From positions 41,401,949 to 41,465,948 of the forward strand of contig OX393553.1 in assembly GCA_947650365.1 (NCBI GenBank): a stretch of 64,000 bases of DNA, in the 5' to 3' direction. A program made the position numbers and the translations under genes. The stretch's first letter is position 1, and the number at the start of each line of letters is the position of its first letter. Shown one piece after another: positions 1 through 14,984 of the stretch. The notes under the pieces were generated by a model, which did not search any database, was not told the origin of the DNA, and was given only the letters and a program-made list of their open reading frames with translations. The DNA is from Chamaelirium japonicum. Its lineage: Eukaryota; Streptophyta; Magnoliopsida; Liliales; Melanthiaceae.

Positions 1-187
1 TATGAATGAGTAAGAATGGATCGTACGAATGAATTAGAATGGATCGTATGAATGAATTACAATGGATCGTACGAATGAATTAGAATGCATCGTATGAATG
101 AATTAGAATGGATCGTGCAAATGAATTAGAATGGATCGTATGAATGAATTAAAATGGATCGTACTTATGAATTTGAATGGATCATAC

Positions 188-215
188 GAATGAATTAGAA
201 TGGATACATTCGTGC
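188..215 (+). repeat. Example of the 28-bp variant unit (F orientation)
   Basis: The unit has the same first 20 bases as the 23-bp form, but the end GGATCGTGC is replaced by GGATACATTCGTGC, five bases longer (ACATT). With the next unit this forms CATTCGTGCGAATG, a 14-bp palindrome with one central mismatch. In R blocks the same variant reads GCACGAATGTATCC. Occasional forms read ATATTCGTGC, ACATTCATGC or AAATTCGTGC. It recurs every few units in both orientations across the whole array. Confidence 0.93.
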
Positions 216-238
216 GAATGAATTAGAATGGATCGTAC

Positions 239-261
239 GAATGAATTAGAATGGATCGTAC
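239..261 (+). repeat. Example of the 23-bp basic unit (F orientation)
   Basis: This is a clean copy of the commonest unit: GAATGAATTAG followed by AATGGATCGTAC. The neighbouring unit at 262-284 differs only in its last bases, where TACG becomes TATG. Common variants are GAATGAGTAAG and GAATGAAATAG (5' half), GAAGGAATTAG, and TGCG, TATG or CATACG in the 3' half. The join between two units creates CGTACG, a 6-bp palindrome. Confidence 0.95.
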
Positions 262-660
262 GAATGAATTAGAATGGATCGTATGAATGAATTAGAATGG
301 ATCGTACGAATGAATTAGAATGGATCGTCTGAATGAATTAGAATGGATCGTACGAAGGAATTAGAATGGATCGTATGAATGAATTAGATTGGATCGTATG
401 AATGAATTAGAATGGATCGTGCGTCGTACGAATGAATTAGAATGGATCGTATTAATGAATTAGAATGGATCGTGCGAATGAATTAGAATGGATCGTAATA
501 ATGGATCGTATGAATGAAATAGAATGGATCGTATGAATTAGAATGGATTATACGAATGAATTAGAATGGATCGTACGAATGAATTAGAACGATCATATGA
601 ATGAATTAGAATGGATACATTCGTGCGAATGATTAGAATGGATCATACGAATGAGTAAGA

Positions 661-682
661 AATTCATTCGTACGAATGAATT
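661..682. repeat. 22-bp perfect palindrome inside an F block
   Basis: The sequence AATTCATTCG followed by TACGAATGAATT reads the same on both strands. It is where half a unit in R orientation faces an F unit. The identical palindrome recurs at 8,743-8,764 in the second copy of the ~8-kb segment. Confidence 0.93.
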
Positions 683-3313
683 AGAATGAATTAGAATGGA
701 TCGTATGAATGAATTAGAATGGATCGTACAAAGGATGGATACATTCGTGCGAATGAATTAGAATGGATCGTACGAATGAATTAGAATGGATTGTATGAAT
801 GAATTAGAATGGATCGTGCGAATGAATTAGAACGGATCGTACGAATGAATTAGAATGGATCGTATGAATGAATTCGAATGGATCGTGCGAATGAATTAGA
901 ATGGATCGTACGAATGAGTAAGAATGGATCGTATGAATGAATTAGATTGGATCGTATTAATGAATTAGAATGGATCATGCGCACAATTTATTCTAATTCA
1001 TTCGTACAATCCATTCTTTTTCATTCGTACAATCCATTCTTACTCATTCGTATGATCCATTCTAATTCATTCGCACAAATCTATCCATTCTAATTCATTC
1101 GCACGATCCATTCTAATTCATTCGCACGATCCATTCTAATTCATTCGTACAATCCATTCTTACTCATTCGTACGATCCATTCTAATTCATTCATACAATC
1201 AATTCTAATTCTTTTGCACGAATGTATCCATTCTAATTCATTCGTACGATCCATTCTAATTCCTTCGTACGATCCATTCTAATTCATTCGTACAATCCAT
1301 TCTATTTCATTCGTACAATCCATTCTTACTCATTCGTACGATCCATTCTAATTCATTCGCACGAATGTATCCATTCTAATTCATTCGTACGATCCATTCT
1401 AAGTCATTTGTACGATCCATTTTAATTCATTCCCATGAATGTATCCATTCTAATTCATACGTACGATCCATTCTAATTCATTCATACGATCCATTCTAAT
1501 TCATTCATACGATCCAATCTAATTCATTCGCACGAATGTATCAACTCTAATTCATTCGTACGATCCATTCTAATTCATTCATACATGTACGAATGAATTA
1601 GAATGAAAGAATTAGAATGGATGGTATGAATGAATTAGAATGGATCGTATGAATGAATTAGAATGGATTGTACGAATGAATTAGAATGGATCGTGCTAAT
1701 GAGTAAGAATGGATCGTACGAATGAAACAGAATGGATCGTACGAATGAATTAGAATGGATACATTCGTGCGAATGAATTAGAATGGATCGTACGAATGAA
1801 TTAGAATGGATTGTACGAATGTATCCATTCTAATTCATTTGTACGATCCATTCTAATTCCTTCGTACGATCCATTCTAATTCCTTTGTATGATCCATTCT
1901 AATTCATTCGTAAGTTAGAATGGATCGTATGAATGAATTAGAATGGATCGTACGTTTAATTCATTCGTACAATCCATTCTAAGTCATTCGCACGATCCAT
2001 TCTAATTCATTCATACGATCCATTCAAATTCATTCATACAATCCATTCCAATTCATTCGCACGATCCATTCCAATTCATTCATACGATCCAATCTAATTC
2101 ATTCATAAGATCCATTCTAATTCATTCGTATGATCCATTCTAATTCATTCGCACGAATGTATCCATCCTTTGTACGATCCATTCTAATTCATTCATATGA
2201 TCCATTCTAATTCATTCGTACGATCCATTCTAGTTCATTCGCACGATCCATTCTAATTCATTCATACGAACCAATCTAATTCATTCATACGATCCATTCT
2301 AATTCATTCATACGATCCATTCTAATTCTTTCACATGATCCATTCTAATTCATTCGTACGATCCATTCTAATTCATTCGCACGATCCATTTTAATTCATT
2401 CACACAATCTATTCTAATTCATTCATACGATCCAATCTAATTTATTTGCACGAATATATCCATTTTAATTCATTCGTATGATACATTCTAATTCATTCAT
2501 ATGATCCATTCTAATTCATTCGCACAATCTATTCTAATTCATTCGTACGATCCAGTCTAATTCATTCGTACGATCCATTCTAATTCCTTCGTATGATCCA
2601 TTCTAATTCATTCGCACGATCCATTCTAATTCATTCGCACGATCCATTCTAATTAATTCATACGATCCATTCTAATTCATTCGCACGAATGTATCCATTC
2701 TAATTCATTCGCACAATCTATTCTAATTCATTCGCACGAATGAATCCATTCTAATTCATTCGTACAATCCATTCAAATTCCTTTGTATGATCCATTCTAA
2801 TTCATTCATACAATCCATTCTAATTCATTCGCACGAATTTATCAATTCTAATTCATTCGTACGATCCATTCTAATTCATTCGCACAACCTATTCTAATTC
2901 ATTCGCACGAATGAATCCATTCTAATTCCTTCGTACAATCCATTCTATTTTATTCGTACGATCCATTCTTACTCATTCGTATGATCTATTCTAATTCATT
3001 CGAACGAATGTATCCATTCTAATTCATACGATCCATTCTAATTCATTCATACAATCCATTCTAATTCTTTCACACGATCCATTCTAATTCATTCGTACGA
3101 TCCATTCTAATTCATTCGTACAATCCATTCTAATTCATTCATACGATCCAATATAATTCATTCGCACAATCTATTCTAATTCATTCGTTACGATCCATTC
3201 TAATTCATTCGTACGATCCATTCTAATTCATTCGCACGAATGTATCCATTACGAATGAATTAGAATGGATACATTCGTGCGAATGAATTAGAATGGATCA
3301 TACGAATGAGTAA

Positions 3314-3335
3314 GAATGGATCGTACGATCCATTC
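3314..3335. repeat. 22-bp perfect palindrome at an F-to-R switch
   Basis: GAATGGATCGT is followed directly by its complement ACGATCCATTC, with no spacer. The switch occurs at the centre of CGTACG, the hexamer formed wherever two standard units meet. A near copy (20-bp perfect) marks the switch at 58,826-58,845; similar joins occur near 18,811 and 25,113. Confidence 0.93.
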
Positions 3336-6300
3336 TAATTCATTCGCACGATCCATTCTAATTCATTCGCACGATCCGTTCTAATTCATTCATACGATCT
3401 ATTCTAATTCTTTCGCACGAAAGTATCCATTCTAATTCATTCGCACGAATGTATCCATTCTAATTCATTCGTATGATCCATTCTAATTCCTTCGTACGAT
3501 CCATTCTAATTCCTTTGTTCTAATTCATTCATACGATCCATTCTAATTCATTCGTACGATTCATTCTAATTCAATCCATTCTAATTCATTCGTACGATCC
3601 ATTCTTACTCATTCATACAATCCATTCTAATTCATTCGCACGAATTTATCCATTTAATTCATTCGTACGATCCATTCTAATTCATTCGCACAATGTATTC
3701 TAATTCATTCGTACGCATTTTAATTCATTCGCACAGTCTATTCTAATTCATTCGTACGATCAATTCTAATTCATTAGCACGATCCATTCTAATTCTTTTG
3801 CACGAATGTATCCATTCTAATTCATTCGTACGATCCATTCTAATTCATTCGTACGATCCATTCTAATTCATTCGTACAATCCATTCTATTTTATTCGTAC
3901 AATCCATTCTTACTCATTCGTATGATCCATTCTAATTCATTCGTATGATCCATTCTAATTCATTCGTACGATCCATTCTAATTCATTCGCACGATCAATT
4001 CTAATTCATACGATCCATTCTAATTCATTCATACGATCCATTTTAATTCATTCGTACGATCCATTCTATTTCATTCGCACGATCCATTCTAATTCATTCG
4101 CACGAATGTATCCATTCTAATTTATTCATACGATCCATTCTAATTCATTCATACAATCCATTCTAATTCATTCATACGATCCATTCTAATTCATTCGCAC
4201 GATCCATTCTTACTCATTCGTATGATCCATTCTAATTCATTCGCACGAATGCATACATTCTAATTCATTTGCACGATCCATTCTAATTCATTCGTACGAT
4301 CCATTCTAATTCATTCGCACAATCTATTCAAATTCATTCATACAATCCATTCTAATTCTTTCACACGATCCACTCTAATTCATTCATACGATCCATTCTA
4401 ATTCAGTCATATGATCCATTCTAATTCATTCGTACAATCCATTCTAATTCAATCATACAATCCATTCTAATTCATTCGAACGATCCATTCTAATTCATTT
4501 GCACGATCCATTCTAATTTATTCATACGATCCAATCTAATTCATTCATACGATCCATTCTAATACATTTATATGATCCATTCTAATTCATTCGCACGAAT
4601 GTATCCATTCTAATTCATTCGTACGATCCATTCTAATTCACTCATACGATCCATTCTAATTCATTCGCACGATCCATTCTAATTCTAATTCATTCGCACG
4701 AATGTATCCATTCTAATTCATTCGTACATGTATGAATTCATTCGTACGATCCATTCTAATTCATTCGTACAATCTATTCTATTTCATTCGTATGATCCAT
4801 TCTATTTCATTCGTACGATCCATTCTATTTCATTCGTACGATCCATTCTAATTCATTCATACGATCCATTCTAATTCATTCATACGATCCATTCTAATTC
4901 ATTCGCAGGATCCATTCTAATTCATTCATACGATCCATTCTAATTCATTCATACGATCTATTCTAATTCTTTCGCACGAATGTATCCATTCTAACATACG
5001 ATCCATTCTAATTCATTCGCACAATCTATTCTAATTCATTCATACGATCCATTCTAATTTATTCGCACGATCCATTCTAATTCATTCATACGATCCAATC
5101 TAATTAATTCATACGATCCATTCTAATTCATTCGCACGAATGTATCCATTCTAATTTATTCATACGATCCATTCTAATTTATCCATTCTAATTTATTCAT
5201 ACGAATGAAATAGAATGGATTGTACAAATGAATTAGAATGGATTCATTTGTGCGAATGAATTAGAATAGATTGTGCGAATGAATTAGAATGGATCATACG
5301 AAGGAATTAGAATGGATCGTACGAATGAATTAGAATGGATCGTACGAATGAATTAGAATGGATCGTACAAAGGAATTAGAATGGATTGTACGAATGAATT
5401 AGAATGGATTGATTCATGCGAATGAATTAGAATAGATTGTGCGAATGAATTAGAATGGATCGTACGAATGAATTAGAATGGATACATTCGTGCGAATGAA
5501 TTAGAATGGATCGTATGAATGAATTAGAATGGATCGTGCGAATGAATTAGAATGGATTGTGCGAATGAATTAGAATGGATCGTGTGAAGGAATTAGAATG
5601 GATCGTACGAATGAATTAGAATAGATAGTGCGAATGAATTTGATTGGATCGTGCGAATAAATTAGAATGGATCGTACGAATGAATTAGAATAGATTGTGC
5701 GAATGAATTAAAATGGATCGTATGAATGAATTAGAATGGATCATACGAATGAATTAGAATTGATATATTCGTGCAAATGAATTAGATTGGATCGTATGAA
5801 TGAATTAGAATGGATCGTGCGAATGAATTAGAATGGATCGTACAAATGAATTAGATTGGATCGTATGAATGAATTAGAATGGATCATGCGAATGAATTAG
5901 AATGGTTCGTACGAATGAATTAGAATAGATCGTATGAATGAATTAGGATGGATCATACAAAGGATGGATACATTCGTGCGAATGAATTAGAATGGATCGT
6001 ACGAATGAATTAGAATGGATCGTATGAATGAATTAGATTGGATCGTATGAATGAATTTGAATGGATCGTGCGAATGAATTACAATGGGATCGTACGAATG
6101 AATTAGAATGGATATATTCATGCAAATGAATTAGAATGGATCATATGAATGAATTAGAATGGATCGTAAGAATGAATTAGAATGGATCGTACGAATGAAT
6201 TAGAATGGATCATACGAATGAATTAGAATAGATTATGCGAATGAATTAGAATGGATCGTACGAATGAATTAGAATGGATCGTACGAATGAATTAGAATAG

Positions 6301-8742
6301 ATACATTCGTGCGAATGAATTAGAATGGATCGTACGAATGAATTAGAATGGATCGTACGAATGAAATAGAATGGATCGTACGAATGAATTAGAATGGATC
6401 GTGCAAATGAATTAGAATGGATCGTATAAATGAATTAGAATGGATCGTACTTATGATTTAGAATGGATCGTACGAATGAATTAGAATGGATACATTCGTG
6501 CGAATGAATTAGAATGGCCATTGTAATTCCTTCGTACGATCCATTCTAATTCCTTCGTACGTACGATCCATTCTAATTCCTTCGTACGATCCATTCTAAT
6601 TCATTCGCACGATCCATTCTAATTCCATTCTAATTCATTCGTACGATCTATTCTAATTCATTCGTACGATCCATTCTAATTCATTCGCACGATCCATTCT
6701 AATTCATTCGCAAGAATGAATCCATTCTAATTCATTCATACGATCCATTCTAATTCATTCGCATAATCCACTCTAATTCATTTGCATGAATGTATCTATT
6801 CTAATTCATTCGTACGATCCATTCTAATTCATTCGCATGATCCATTCTAATTCATTCATACGATCCATTCTAATTCATTCGTACGATCCATTCTAATTCA
6901 TTCGCACGAATGTATCCATCCTTTGTATGATCCATTCTAATTCATTCATACGATCCATTCTAATTCATTCATACGATCCATTCTAATTCATTCGCACGAT
7001 CAATTCTAATTCATTCATACGATCCAATCTAAATCATTCGTACGATCCATTCTAATTCATTCATACAATCCATTCTAATTCATTCATACAATCCATTCTA
7101 ATTCTTTCACATGATCCATTCTAATTTGTTCGTACGATCCATTCTAATTCATTCGCACGATCCATTCTAATACATTTGCACGATCCATTCTAATCCATTC
7201 ATACGATCCAATCTAATTCATTTGCACGAATATATCCATTCTAATTCATTCGTATCCTTTCTAATTCATTCATACGATCCATTCTAATTCATTCGTACGA
7301 TCCATTCTAATTCATTCGCACGATACATTCTAATTCATTCGCACGAATGAATCCATTCTAATTCATACGTACGATCCATTCTAATTCACGTACGATCCAT
7401 TCTAATTCCTTTGTCCGACCCATTATATTTCATTCGTATGATCCATTCTAATTCCTTTGTACGATCCATTCTAATTCATTCAAATGATCTATCCATTCTA
7501 ATTCATTCGTACGATCCATTCTAATTCATTCGTACGATCCATTCTAATTCATTCGTATGATTCATTCTAATTCATTCGTACAATCCATTCTATTTCATTC
7601 GTACGATCCATTCTTACTCATTCGTACGATCCATTCTAATTCATTCGCACGATCCTTTCTAATTCATTCGTACGATCCATTCGAATTCATTCTTATGATT
7701 CATTCTAATTCATTCGCACGATCAATTCTAATTCATTAATACGATCCATTCTAATTAGAATGGAATGGATCGTACGAATGAATTAGAATGGATCGTATGA
7801 ATGAATTAGAATGGATCGTACGAATGAATTAGAATGGATCGTACGAATGAATTAGAATGAATCGTGCGAATGAATTAGAATGGATCGTGCAAATGAATTA
7901 GAATGGATCGTTCGAATGAATTAGAATGGATTGAACGAATGAGTAAGAATGGATCGTACGAATGAAATAGAATAGATCTTACAAATGAATTAGAATGGAT
8001 ACATTCGTACGAAGGAATTAGAATGGACTGTATGAGTGAATTAGAATGGAACGTACGAAATAAATTAGAATGGATCGTATGAATGAATTAGAATGGATAC
8101 ATTCGTGCGAATGAATTAGAATGGATCGTATGAATGGGTAAGAATGGATCGTACGAATGAATTAGAATGGATCGTATGAATGAATTAGAATGGATTGTAC
8201 GAATGAATTAGAATGGATCGTGCAAATGAATTAGAATGGATCATAAGAATGAATTAGAATGGATAGTACTTATGAATTAGAATAGATCGTACGAATGAAT
8301 TAGAATGGATACATTCGTGCGAATGAATTAGAATTGATCGTACGAATGAATTAGAATGGATCGTATGAATGAATTAGAATGGATCGTACGAATGAATTAG
8401 AATGGATCATACGAAGGAATTAGAATGGATCGTACGATGGAATTAGAATGGATCGTATGAATGAATTAGATTGGATCGTATGAATGAATTAGAATGGATC
8501 GTGCGTCGTACGAATGAATTAGAATGGATCGTATTAATGAATTAGAATGGATCGTGAGAATGAATTAGAATGGATCGTAATAATGGATCGTATGAATGAA
8601 ATAGAATGGATCGTATGAATTAGAATGGATTATACGAATGAATTAGAATGGATCGTATAAATGAATTAGAACGATCATATGAATGAATTAGAATGGATAA
8701 ATTCGTGCGAATGATTAGAATGGATCATACGAATGAGTAAGA

Positions 8743-8764
8743 AATTCATTCGTACGAATGAATT
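8743..8764. repeat. 22-bp perfect palindrome, second copy
   Basis: This is the counterpart of 661-682, at a distance of exactly 8,082 bp, with the same flanks (GAATGAGTAAGA before it, a doubled GAATGAATTA after it). It therefore existed before the ~8-kb segment was duplicated. Confidence 0.93.
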
Positions 8765-9058
8765 AGAATGAATTAGAATGGATCGTATGAATGAATTAGA
8801 ATGGATCGTACAAAGGAATGATACATTCGTGCGAATGAATTAGAATGGATCGTACGAATGAATTAGAATGGATCGTATGAATGAATTAGAATGGATCGTG
8901 CGAATGAATTAGAATGGATCGTGCGAATGAATTAGAATGGATCGTATGAATGAATTAGAATAGATCGTGCGAATGAATTAGAATGGATCGTACGAATGAG
9001 TAAGAATGGATCGTATGAATGAATTAGATTGGATCGTATTATCGAATTAGAATGGATC

Positions 9059-9066
9059 GTGCGCAC
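9059..9066. repeat. GTGCGCAC palindrome at an F-to-R switch
   Basis: The F block ends GGATCGT and the R block begins at GCGCACAAT, sharing the 8-bp palindrome GTGCGCAC. The same junction lies at 23,946-23,953, and at 978-983 as TGCGCA. Positions 979 and 9,061 are 8,082 bp apart. Confidence 0.9.
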
Positions 9067-12000
9067 AATATATTCTAATTCATACGTACAATCCATTCTT
9101 TTTCATTCGTACGATCCATTCTTACTCATTCGTATGATCCATTCTAATTCATTCGCACTAATATATCCATTCTAATTCATTCGCACGATCCATTCTAATT
9201 CATTTGCACGATTCATTCTAATTCATTCGTACAATCCATTCTTACTCATTCGTACGATCCATTCTAATTCATTCATACAATCCATTCTAATTCTTTTGCA
9301 CGAATGCATCCATTCTAATTCATTCGTACAAACCATTCTGATTCCTTCGTACGATCCATTCTAATTTATTCGTACAATCCATTCTATTTCATTCGTACGA
9401 TCCATTCTTACTCATTCGTACAATCCATTCTAATTCATTCGCACGAATGTATCCATTCTAATTCATTCGTACGATCCATTCTAAGTCATTTGTACGATCC
9501 ATTCTAATTCATTCCCATGAATGTATCCATTCTAATTCATACGTACGATCCATTCTAATTCATTCATACGATCCATTCTAATTCATTCATACGATCCAAT
9601 CTAATTCATTCGTACGATCCATTCTAATTCATCCGCACGAATGTATCAACTCTAATTCATTCGTACGATCCATTCTAATTTTTTCATACATGTACGAATG
9701 AATTAGAATGAAAGAATTAGAATGGATTGTATGATTGAATTAGAATGGATCGTATTAATGAATTAGAATGGATTGTGCGAATGAATTAGAATGGATTGTA
9801 CGAATGAATTAGAATGGATCGTGCTAATAAGTAAGAATGGATCGTACGAATGAAATAGAATGGATCGTACGAATGAATTAGAATGGATACATTCGTGCGA
9901 ATAAATTAGAATGGATCGTACGAATGAATTAGAATGGATTGTACGAATGTATCCATTCTAATTCATTCGTACGATCCATTCTAATTCCTTCGTACGATCC
10001 ATTCTAATTCATTCGCACGATCCATTCTAATTTATTCATACGATCCATTCAAATTCATTCATACAATCCATTCCAATTCATTCGCACGATCCATTCCAAT
10101 TCATTCATACGATCCAATCTAATTCATTCATAAGATCCATTCCAATTCATTCGTACGATCCATTCTAATTCATTCGCACGAATGTATCCATCCTTTGTAC
10201 GATCCATTCTAATTCTTTCACATGATCCATTCTAATTCATTGCGTACGATCCATTCTAATTCATTCGCACGATCCATTCTAATTCATTCACACGATCTAT
10301 TCTAATTCATTCATACGATCCAATCTAATTCATTTGCACGAATATATCCATTCTAATTCATTCGTATAATACATTATAATTCATTCATACGATCCATTCT
10401 AATTCATTCGCACAATCTATTCTAATTCATTCGTACGATCCATTCTAATTCATTTGTACGATCCATTCTAATTCATTAGCACGATCCATTCTAATTCATT
10501 CGCACGATCCATTCTAATTCATTCGCACGAATGTATCCATTCTAATTCATTCGTACGATCCATTCTAATTGATTCGCACAATCTATTCTAATTCATTCGC
10601 ATGAATGAATCCATTCTAATTCATTCATACAATCCTTTCAAATTCCTTTGTACGATCCATTCTAATTCATTCATACAATCCATTCTAATTCATTCGCACG
10701 AATTTATCCATTCTAATTCATTCGTACGATCCATTCTAATTCATTCGCACAATCTATTCTAATTCATTCGCACGAATGAATCCATTCTAATTCATTCGTA
10801 CAATCCATTCTATTTTATTCGTACGATCCATTCTTACTCATTCGTATGATCCATTCTAATTCATTCGAACGAATGTATCCATTCTAGTTCATACGATCCA
10901 TTCTAATTCATTCATACAATCCATTCTAGTTCTTTCACACGATCCATTCTAATTCATTCGTACGATCCATTCTAATTCATTAGTACAATCCACTCTAATT
11001 CATTCATACGATCCATTCTAATTCATTCGCACAATCTATTCTAATTCATTCGTTACAATCCATTCTAATTCCTTCGTACGATCCATTCTAATTCCTTCGT
11101 ACGATCCATTCTAATTCATTCGCACGAATGTATCCATTACGAATGAATTAGAATGGATACATTCGTGCAAATGAATTAGAATGGATCGTATGATCCATTC
11201 TAATTCATTCGCACGATCCATTCTAATTCATTCGCACGATACATTCTAATTCATTCATACGATCTATTCTAATTCTTTCGCATGAATGTATCCATTCTAA
11301 TTCATTCGCACGAATGTAACCATTCTAATTCATTCGTACGATCCATTCTAATTCCTTCGTACGATCCATTCTAATTCCTTTGTTCTAATTCATTCATACG
11401 ATCCATTCTAATTCATTCGTACGATTCATTCTAATTCAATCCATTCTAATTCATTCGTACGATCCATTCTTACTCATTCATACAATCCATTCTAATTCGT
11501 TCGCACGAATTTATCCATTCTAATTCATTTGTACGATCCATTCTAATTCATTCGCACAATCTATTCTAATTCATTCGCACGAATGAATCCATTCTAATTC
11601 ATTCGTACAATCCATTCTATTTCATTCGTACGCATTCTAATTCATTCGCACAATCTATTCAAATTCATTCGTACGATCAATTCTAATTCATTAGCACGAT
11701 CCATTCTAATTCTTTTGCACGAATATAAACATTCTAATTCATTCATACGATCCATTCTAGTTCATTCGTACGATCAATTCTAATTCATTCATATGATCCA
11801 TTCTAATTCATTCGTACAATCCATTCTATTTCATTCGTACGATCCATTCTTACTCATTCGTATGATCCATTCTAATTCATTCGTACGATCCATTCTAATT
11901 CATTCGTACGATCTATTCTAATTCATTCGCACGATCAATTCTAATTCATACGATCCATTCTAATTCATTCATACGATCCATTGTAATTCATTCGTACGAT

Positions 12001-14960
12001 TTATTCTATTTCATTCGCACGATCCATTCTAATTCATTCGCACGAATGTATCCATTCTAATTCATTCATACGATCCATTCTAAATCATTCATACGATCCA
12101 TTCTAATTCATTCGTACGATCCATTCTAATTCATTCGTACAATCCATTCTATTTTATTCGTACGATCCATTCTAATTCATTCGTACGATCCATTCTAATT
12201 CATTCGCACGATCCATTCTTACTCATTCGTATGATCCAATCTAATTCATTCGCACGAATGTATACTTTCTAATTCATTCGCACGATCCATTCTAATTCAT
12301 TCGTACAATCCATTCTAATTCATTCGCACAATCTATTCTAATTCATTCATACAATCCATCCTAATTCTTTCACATGATCCATTCTAATTCATTCATACGA
12401 TCCATTCTAATTCGTTCATACGATCCATTCTAATTCATTCGTACGATCCATTCTAATTCATTCATATGATCCGTTCTAATTCATTCGTACGATCCATTCT
12501 AATTCATTCACACGATCCATTCTAATTCATTCATACGATCCAATCTAATTCATTCATACGATCCATTCTAATTCATTCGTATGATCCATTCTAATTCATT
12601 CGCACGAATGTATCCATTCTAATTCATTCGTACATGTATGAATTCATTCGTACGATCCATTCTAATTCATTCATACGATCCTTTCTAATTCATTCATACA
12701 ATCCATTCTATTTCATTCGTACGATCCATTCTATTTCATTCATACGATCCATTCTAATTCATTCGTACGATCCATTCTAATTCATTCGTACGATCCATTC
12801 TAATTTATTCGCACGATCCATTCTAATTTATTCGCACGATCCATTCTAATTCATTCGTACGATCCATTCTAATTCATTCATACGATCCATTCTAATTCAT
12901 TCATATGATCTATTCTAATTCTTTCGCACGAATGTATCCATTCTAACGTACGATCCATTCTAATTCATTCGCACAATCTATTCTAATTCATTCGTACGAT
13001 CCATTCTAATTTATTCGCACGATCCATTCTAATTCATTCATACGGTCCAATCTAATTCATTCATACGATCCATTCTAATTCATTCGCACGAATGTATCCA
13101 TTCTAATTTATTCATACGATCCATTCTAATTCATTCATACAATCCATTCTAATTCTTTCACACAATCCATTCTAATTCATTCGTACGATCCATTCTAATT
13201 CATTCGTACGATCCATTCTAATTCATTCGTACGATCCATTCTAATTCATTCGTACGATCCCTTCAAATTCATTCGCACGAATGTATCGATTCTAATTCAT
13301 TCGTACGATCCATTCTAATTCATTCGCACAATCTATTCTAATTCATTCATACGATCCATTTTAATTCATTCGCACGAATGTATCCATACGAATGAATTAG
13401 AATGGATACATTCATGCGAATGAATTAAAATGGATCATACGACTTAGTAAGAATGGATCGTACGAATGAAATAGAATGGATTGTACGAATGAATTAGAAT
13501 GGATTCAATCGTGCTAATGAATTAGAATAGATTGTGCGAATGAATTAGAATGGATCGTACGAAGGAATTAGAATGGATCGTACGAATTAATTAGAATGGA
13601 TCATACGAATGAATTAGAATGGATCATACAAAGGTATTAGAATGGATTGTATGAATGAATTAGAATGGATTCATTCGTGCGAATGAATTATAATAGATTG
13701 TGCGAATGAATTAAAATGGATCGTACGAATGAATTAGAATGGATACATTTGTGCGAAAGAATTAGAATGGATCGTATGAATGAATTAGAATGGATCGTGC
13801 GAATGAATTAGAATGGATCGTGCGAATGAATTATAATGGATCGTGCGAAGGAATTAGAATGGATCGTACAAATGTATTTGAATGGATCGTACGAATGAAT
13901 TAGAATAGATAGTGCGAATGAATTTGAATGGATCGTGCGAATGAATTAGAATGGATCGTACGAATGAATTAGAATAGATTGTGCGAATGAATTAGAATGG
14001 ATCGTACGAATGAATTAGAATGGATCATACGAATGAATTAGAATGGATATATTCGTGCAAATGAATTAGATTGGATCGTATGAATGAATTAGAATGGATC
14101 GTGCGAATGAATTAGAATGGATCGTACGAATGAATTAGAATGAATCATGTGAATGAATTAGAATGGATTGTATGAATGAATTAGAATGGATCGTATGAAT
14201 GAATTAGAATGGATCGTACGAATGAATTAGATTGGATCGTATGAATGAATTAGAATGGATAGTGTGAATGAATTAGAATGGATCGTACGAATGAATTAGA
14301 ATGGATCGTATGAATGAATTAGAATGGATCATACAAAGGATGAATACATTCGTGCGAATGAATTAGAATGGATCGTACGAATGAATTAGAATGGATCGTA
14401 TGAATGAATTAGATTGGATCGTATGAATGAATTAGAATGGATCGTGCGAATGAATTAGAATGGGATGGTACGAATGAATTAGAATGGATATATTCGTGCA
14501 AATGAATTAGAATGGATCGTATAAATGAATTAGAATGGATCGTACGAATGAATTAGAATGGATCGTACGAATGAATTAGAATGGATCATACAAATGAGTA
14601 AGAATGAATTAGAATGGATCGTACGAATGAATTAGAATGGATCGTACGAATGAATTAGAATAGATTGTGCGAATGAATTAGAATGGATCGTACGAATGAA
14701 TTAGAATGGATCGTTCGAATGAATTAGAATAGATCGTACGAATGAATTAGAATAGAAACATTCATGCGAATGAATTAGAATGGATCGTACGAATAAATTA
14801 GAATGGATCGTACGAATGAAATAGAATGGACCTTATGAATGAATTAGAATGGATCATGCAAATGAATTAGAATGGATCGTATGAATGAATTAGAATGGAT
14901 CGTACTTATGATTTAGAATGGATCGTAAGAATGAATTAGAATGGATAAATTCGTGCGAAT

Positions 14961-14984
14961 GAATTAGAATGGCCATTCTAATTC
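14961..14984. repeat. 24-bp perfect palindrome at an F-to-R switch
   Basis: GAATTAGAATGG is followed directly by CCATTCTAATTC, so the strand switches at GGCC. The equivalent site in the other copy (6,506-6,529) has the same join with one changed base in the right arm. GGCC is otherwise absent from the standard unit and identifies this junction. Confidence 0.92.

Larger units (their letters stand above)
1..8128. repeat. Array section A: first copy of the ~8-kb duplicated segment plus linker
   Basis: Strand blocks (approximate): F 1-979, R 980-1585, F 1586-1824, R 1825-1913, F 1914-1955, R 1956-3250, F 3251-3325, R 3326-5202, F 5203-6517, R 6518-7757, F 7758-8128. Positions 1 to about 6,910 are repeated in the next section with the main switches in the same order. 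The part 6,910-8,128 lies between the two copies. A short reversed piece at 661-671 and another at 4,725-4,740 sit inside larger blocks. No gene is present. Confidence 0.9.

Noticed and set aside
7557..7739. 60-codon frame on the plus strand
   Set aside because: It lies entirely in an R block and only translates the repeat.
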